Positions 61,196 through 64,000 of a stretch of 64,000 nt of DNA are shown piece after piece. Made by a program: the position numbers and the translations under genes. Position 1 is the stretch's first letter. Every line of letters starts with the position of its first letter. The notes beneath the pieces were generated by a model, which worked only from the letters and a program-made list of their open reading frames with translations, ran no database searches and was not told the origin of the DNA. Origin of the DNA: Ignavibacteriales bacterium. GTDB taxonomy: Bacteria; Bacteroidota; Ignavibacteria; Ignavibacteriales; Ignavibacteriaceae. The DNA is taken from the NCBI GenBank assembly GCA_016700155.1, contig CP065001.1, positions 2,356,001-2,420,000 on the forward strand, read 5' to 3'.

Positions 61196-63028
61196 TTATT
61201 CTACTGTTACACTCTTTGCAAGATTCCTCGGCTGGTCAACATTCAATCCTTTTTTGACCGCAACATGATAAGCCAGTAATTGAAGTGGTATCACTGTCAG
61301 CAAAGGCATCAGCATGCGTATTGTGTCCGGAACTTTTATTGTGTAATCAACTAACTTATCTATTCTTTCATCAGTGTCAGTAGCAATTGCAATTATTTTT
61401 CCGTGACGTGCTTTCACTTCTTCAATATTACTTAAAATCTTATCGTACGTTGAATCTTTAGGAGCAATAAACACAGCGGGCATGTTTTCATCAATAAGTG
61501 CTATTGGTCCGTGTTTCATTTCCGCTGCCGGGTACCCCTCAGCATGTATGTAAGAAATTTCTTTTAATTTAAGAGCACCTTCAAGTGCAACAGGAAAGTT
61601 GTATCCTCTACCCAGGTAAAGAAAATTTTTAGCATCGGCAAATTCACTCGCGATCCGTTCTATCTGATCATTTAATTTTAATATCTGGGAAATTTTTCCT
61701 GGAATTTTCTGCAGCTCTTCAGCAATACTTTTACCGTCAACAAGACTCATATTTTTTTTACGTGCAATCAACAGTGTTATCAACGCAAGCACAACAAGTT
61801 GAGATGTGAATGCCTTTGTAGATGCCACACCAATTTCGGGTCCTGCGTGTGTGTATACTCCTGCCATACTTTCGCGTGCTATTGAACTTCCAACAACATT
61901 ACAAATACCCAAAACCAGAGCGCCTCTGAGCTTTGCTTCCCGCAATGCGGCTAAGGTATCCGCTGTTTCACCACTTTGAGAGATAAAGAATATTGCATCA
62001 TCTTTTGTGATAATGGGATTTCTATATCTGAATTCACTGGCATATTCGACTTCGGTCGGAATTCTTGCAAACTGTTCCAACATATATTCACCGACTAATC
62101 CGGCATGCCAGGAAGTACCACAAGCTGAAATAATTATTCTCTTTGAATTTGCAAGCTGATCAGCAACAGATTCTAATCCACCTAATTTTGCAGTACCCTC
62201 ATCAAACAACAGCCTGCCTCTCATTGAGTTGGTCACTGAATCGGGCTGTTCCATTATTTCCTTTAACATAAAATGCTGGTAACCACCTTTATCAATCTCA
62301 TCAAGAGTCATTAGTATTTCATGAATTTCTTTCTCAATAGCTTCATCGGAGATATTCTTTGCCAGAATTTTATCTTTGTAGATCTCAATGATATCCCCAT
62401 CTTCCATATAAATGACCTGTTTGGTGTAGGCAAGAATTGCTGAAACATCCGATGCTACAAAATTTTCGTTCTCGCCTAAACCTATAACAAGTGGTGAGCC
62501 TTTACGCGCTGCAATAATTTTATCAGGTTCATTTTTATAAATTATTGCCAAGCCGTATGTTCCTTCAACTTCACTTAGAGTTAGCTGAACTGATTGTGTA
62601 AGATTATAACCTTTTTGAAGAAAGCTATCGATAAGATGCGGCAACACTTCAGAATCTGTATCACTTGTGAATTTATAACCCATCTTAATAAGCCCGGCTT
62701 TGATAGTCTGATAATTTTCAATAATACCATTGTGGATTAGAAAAACAGATTTATCGGTATTGGTGTGCGGATGAGCATTCACTTCATTTGGAATTCCATG
62801 TGTTGCCCATCGGGTATGCCCAATCCCAAGACTTGAGTTTAATTCAAGTTCATCAATCTTTTCTTCAAGAAGAGAGACCTTTCCTTTATTTTTGACAACT
62901 AAAGCAGAAGCCGGAGACATAATTCCGATACCGGCAGAATCATATCCACGATATTCAAGTCTTTTTAATCCCTGAATTAATACAGGCACACAATTTCTAT
63001 CACCAATATATCCGACAATTCCACACAT
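61196..63028 (-). CDS. glmS: Glutamine-fructose-6-phosphate aminotransferase (isomerizing)
   Basis: The 610-residue protein starts with the glutaminase nucleophile MCGIVGYIGD, has GHTRWATHG, and then two SIS domains (ISACGTSWHAGLVGEYMLEQFARIPTEVEYASEFRYR, SQSGETADTLAALREAK, EGYPAAEMKHGPIALI). It ends NLAKSVTVE as GlmS enzymes do. It makes glucosamine-6-phosphate for the cell wall. The upstream region holds a terminator for the preceding gene; I saw no glmS ribozyme-like element, as expected outside Firmicutes. Confidence 0.97.
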   Translation of the reverse strand: MCGIVGYIGDRNCVPVLIQGLKRLEYRGYDSAGIGIMSPASALVVKNKGKVSLLEEKIDELELNSSLGIGHTRWATHGIPNEVNAHPHTNTDKSVFLIHNGIIENYQTIKAGLIKMGYKFTSDTDSEVLPHLIDSFLQKGYNLTQSVQLTLSEVEGTYGLAIIYKNEPDKIIAARKGSPLVIGLGENENFVASDVSAILAYTKQVIYMEDGDIIEIYKDKILAKNISDEAIEKEIHEILMTLDEIDKGGYQHFMLKEIMEQPDSVTNSMRGRLLFDEGTAKLGGLESVADQLANSKRIIISACGTSWHAGLVGEYMLEQFARIPTEVEYASEFRYRNPIITKDDAIFFISQSGETADTLAALREAKLRGALVLGICNVVGSSIARESMAGVYTHAGPEIGVASTKAFTSQLVVLALITLLIARKKNMSLVDGKSIAEELQKIPGKISQILKLNDQIERIASEFADAKNFLYLGRGYNFPVALEGALKLKEISYIHAEGYPAAEMKHGPIALIDENMPAVFIAPKDSTYDKILSNIEEVKARHGKIIAIATDTDERIDKLVDYTIKVPDTIRMLMPLLTVIPLQLLAYHVAVKKGLNVDQPRNLAKSVTVE

Positions 63029-63051
63029 AACTTTCCTTTAAAACTTTTTAT

Positions 63052-63082
63052 AAAAAAGAAACTTATCAGGTTGATAAGTTTC
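63052..63082 (-). terminator. Terminator of the T9SS-cargo gene
   Basis: On the minus strand an 11 bp perfect stem GAAACTTATCA / TGATAAGTTTC (arms at 63072-63082 and 63058-63068) with a 3-base loop is followed by six T residues. It separates the preceding T9SS-cargo gene from glmS. Confidence 0.85.
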
Positions 63083-63118
63083 CGGGGATTAATTTAATAC
63101 AATATTTTTATAAGCCCA

Positions 63119-64000
63119 CTATTTGAGCTTAGCAAGTTTTTGAGTTACAGTTTTTGTCTCCCCCTTCAATCTTGCAATGACTTTATAGAGATACAAGCCG
63201 TTTGCTATTAAATCACCATCCTGATCTTTACCATCCCAGTAAACGCGGTTGAAACCCGGTTGAAGCTGAGAAGGTGGAACAGAAAAATCTCTGATAAGTC
63301 TTCCCGCAACTGTATAAACTTTTATTTGAACATCCTCCGCAGAAGATGCTTCAAATCCCCTTAACTCGAATGTAAAGTATGTATCATCCTTGAATGGATT
63401 AGGATAATTATAAACTTCCCTCAGGTCAGCTTCGTTGTAAACAAAAAATGTTCGGCTGTAAGAAGTGGTGTCCGAATAATTTCCAGAAGAATCTTTTGCA
63501 AGAATTTCAAGTCTATGTCTTCCATCCGTCAACTGAGGATTCCATGAAATTGTACATTCATTATCAGGGTATGGTGAATAATTAAATTGTAAATTATCAA
63601 TTGAAGGCAAAAGTTGTCTTGGCAGACTATCGTTGACTTTGTAAATCAGTGTAAAGTTTTCAGGCGTAACCTGGAGCGGACTGTTGTCTTTTAAATTGAC
63701 AACAATTTCGGGCCGCGCTGAAATGATGTCATTATCAACTATCTCCTGTCCGTCGAATGTGACTGTAAGTCTCGGTCTAATTGAGTCGCGGCTAATATAA
63801 AATTTATTTTCCGCAATATTGTTGAAAGTATAAAACTCTGGTTGTTTATTTGTTGCAACAACTTTAAATGACAATTCAGAAACAGGACTGGCATATAAAA
63901 GTTTGTCAGTAATTATTGATTGATCTAATGTATACACGGAATCAGGTTTTATTGAAACAGTTCTTGTGAAATATGTAGTATCTGCATTGTTAAGGTATAC
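63119..64000 (-). CDS. C-terminal part of a T9SS-exported protein with a PorU-like sorting domain (partial, runs off right edge)
   Basis: The reading frame is open to the edge of the window (at least 293 codons). It contains Ig-like or FlgD-like beta modules and a C-terminal T9SS sorting domain with VYNYPNPFKDDTYFTF and WDGKDQDGDLIANGLYLYKV. The last motif is nearly the same as in PorU (WDGRDMDGDLIANGTYLYKI), so this may be a C25-type relative or another large cargo. The N-terminus is outside, so the enzymatic domain cannot be told. A GTG at 63937 is an internal codon, not the start. Confidence 0.8.
   Translation of the reverse strand, partial: VYLNNADTTYFTRTVSIKPDSVYTLDQSIITDKLLYASPVSELSFKVVATNKQPEFYTFNNIAENKFYISRDSIRPRLTVTFDGQEIVDNDIISARPEIVVNLKDNSPLQVTPENFTLIYKVNDSLPRQLLPSIDNLQFNYSPYPDNECTISWNPQLTDGRHRLEILAKDSSGNYSDTTSYSRTFFVYNEADLREVYNYPNPFKDDTYFTFELRGFEASSAEDVQIKVYTVAGRLIRDFSVPPSQLQPGFNRVYWDGKDQDGDLIANGLYLYKVIARLKGETKTVTQKLAKLK

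Noticed and set aside
1..64000. CRISPR arrays, prophage, insertion sequences, rRNA genes
   Set aside because: No regularly spaced direct repeats, no transposase, integrase or phage structural genes and no rRNA sequence were seen.

Overview
The window looks like chromosomal DNA from an Ignavibacteria-type bacterium (Bacteroidota/Chlorobiota/Ignavibacteriota group). This placement is inferred from gene content: a type IX secretion (T9SS) PorU/PorV pair, several proteins with C-terminal T9SS sorting domains of the YNYPNP type, an alternative complex III (ActABC) respiratory locus, a DUF5683 protein, many outer-membrane beta-barrel and TPR proteins, and AT-rich DNA. Nothing looks like phage, plasmid, insertion sequence or CRISPR. 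Most genes lie on the minus strand.

Layout, left to right. (1) 1-4317: 3' portion of a minus-strand operon actA-small ORF-actB-actC (quinol oxidation feeding electrons to oxygen respiration), running off the left edge. (2) 4318-5040: the only gene-poor stretch, holding a decayed reading frame. (3) 5040-16321: housekeeping genes (ctpA-type protease, tmk, ybbR, ruvX, rel, upp, a CoA-disulfide-reductase-like flavoprotein, der) interrupted by two bacterial-microcompartment shell genes with their own consensus promoter and terminator. (4) 16563-20707: a porin, a CotH-kinase-like lipoprotein, a PAP2 phosphatase and a DUF5683 protein, with three palindromic dispersed repeats between them. (5) 20747-32296: a T9SS block: PorU sortase, PorV, a T9SS-exported M6-like protein that has lost its zinc motif, and a metalloprotease/propeller/beta-barrel protein. 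(6) 32486-36544: HD protein, nth, a ferredoxin-like protein, two tRNAs, and a plus-strand group of an NHL-repeat protein and small membrane proteins. (7) 36516-45706: a seven-gene envelope operon from one consensus promoter: DUF92 - 991-residue TPR protein - plugless beta-barrel with a TonB-box-like N-terminus - HU/SPOR fusion - ExbB - ExbD - TonB. (8) 45786-49710: CMD-family protein, tRNA-Leu plus TPR protein, and an ECF sigma/anti-sigma/Spy-like module whose divergent promoter region is an exact nested dyad. (9) 49706-53470: what looks like a complete tetrahydrobiopterin route (folE, PTPS, sepiapterin-reductase-like SDR) beside phenylalanine hydroxylase. (10) 53569-63028: housekeeping genes (murB, nudix, recX, recA, thpR, cinA, pgpA, pgsA, DUF971, purC, tRNA-Phe, glmS). 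(11) 63119-64000: C-terminal part of another T9SS-exported protein, running off the right edge.

The most interesting items are the mirrored ECF promoter (49115-49184), the envelope operon ending in TonB, the isolated microcompartment shell pair, the catalytically dead M6-like T9SS cargo, and the BH4/phenylalanine-hydroxylase cluster. Functions are assigned by reading motifs by eye; no database search was possible.
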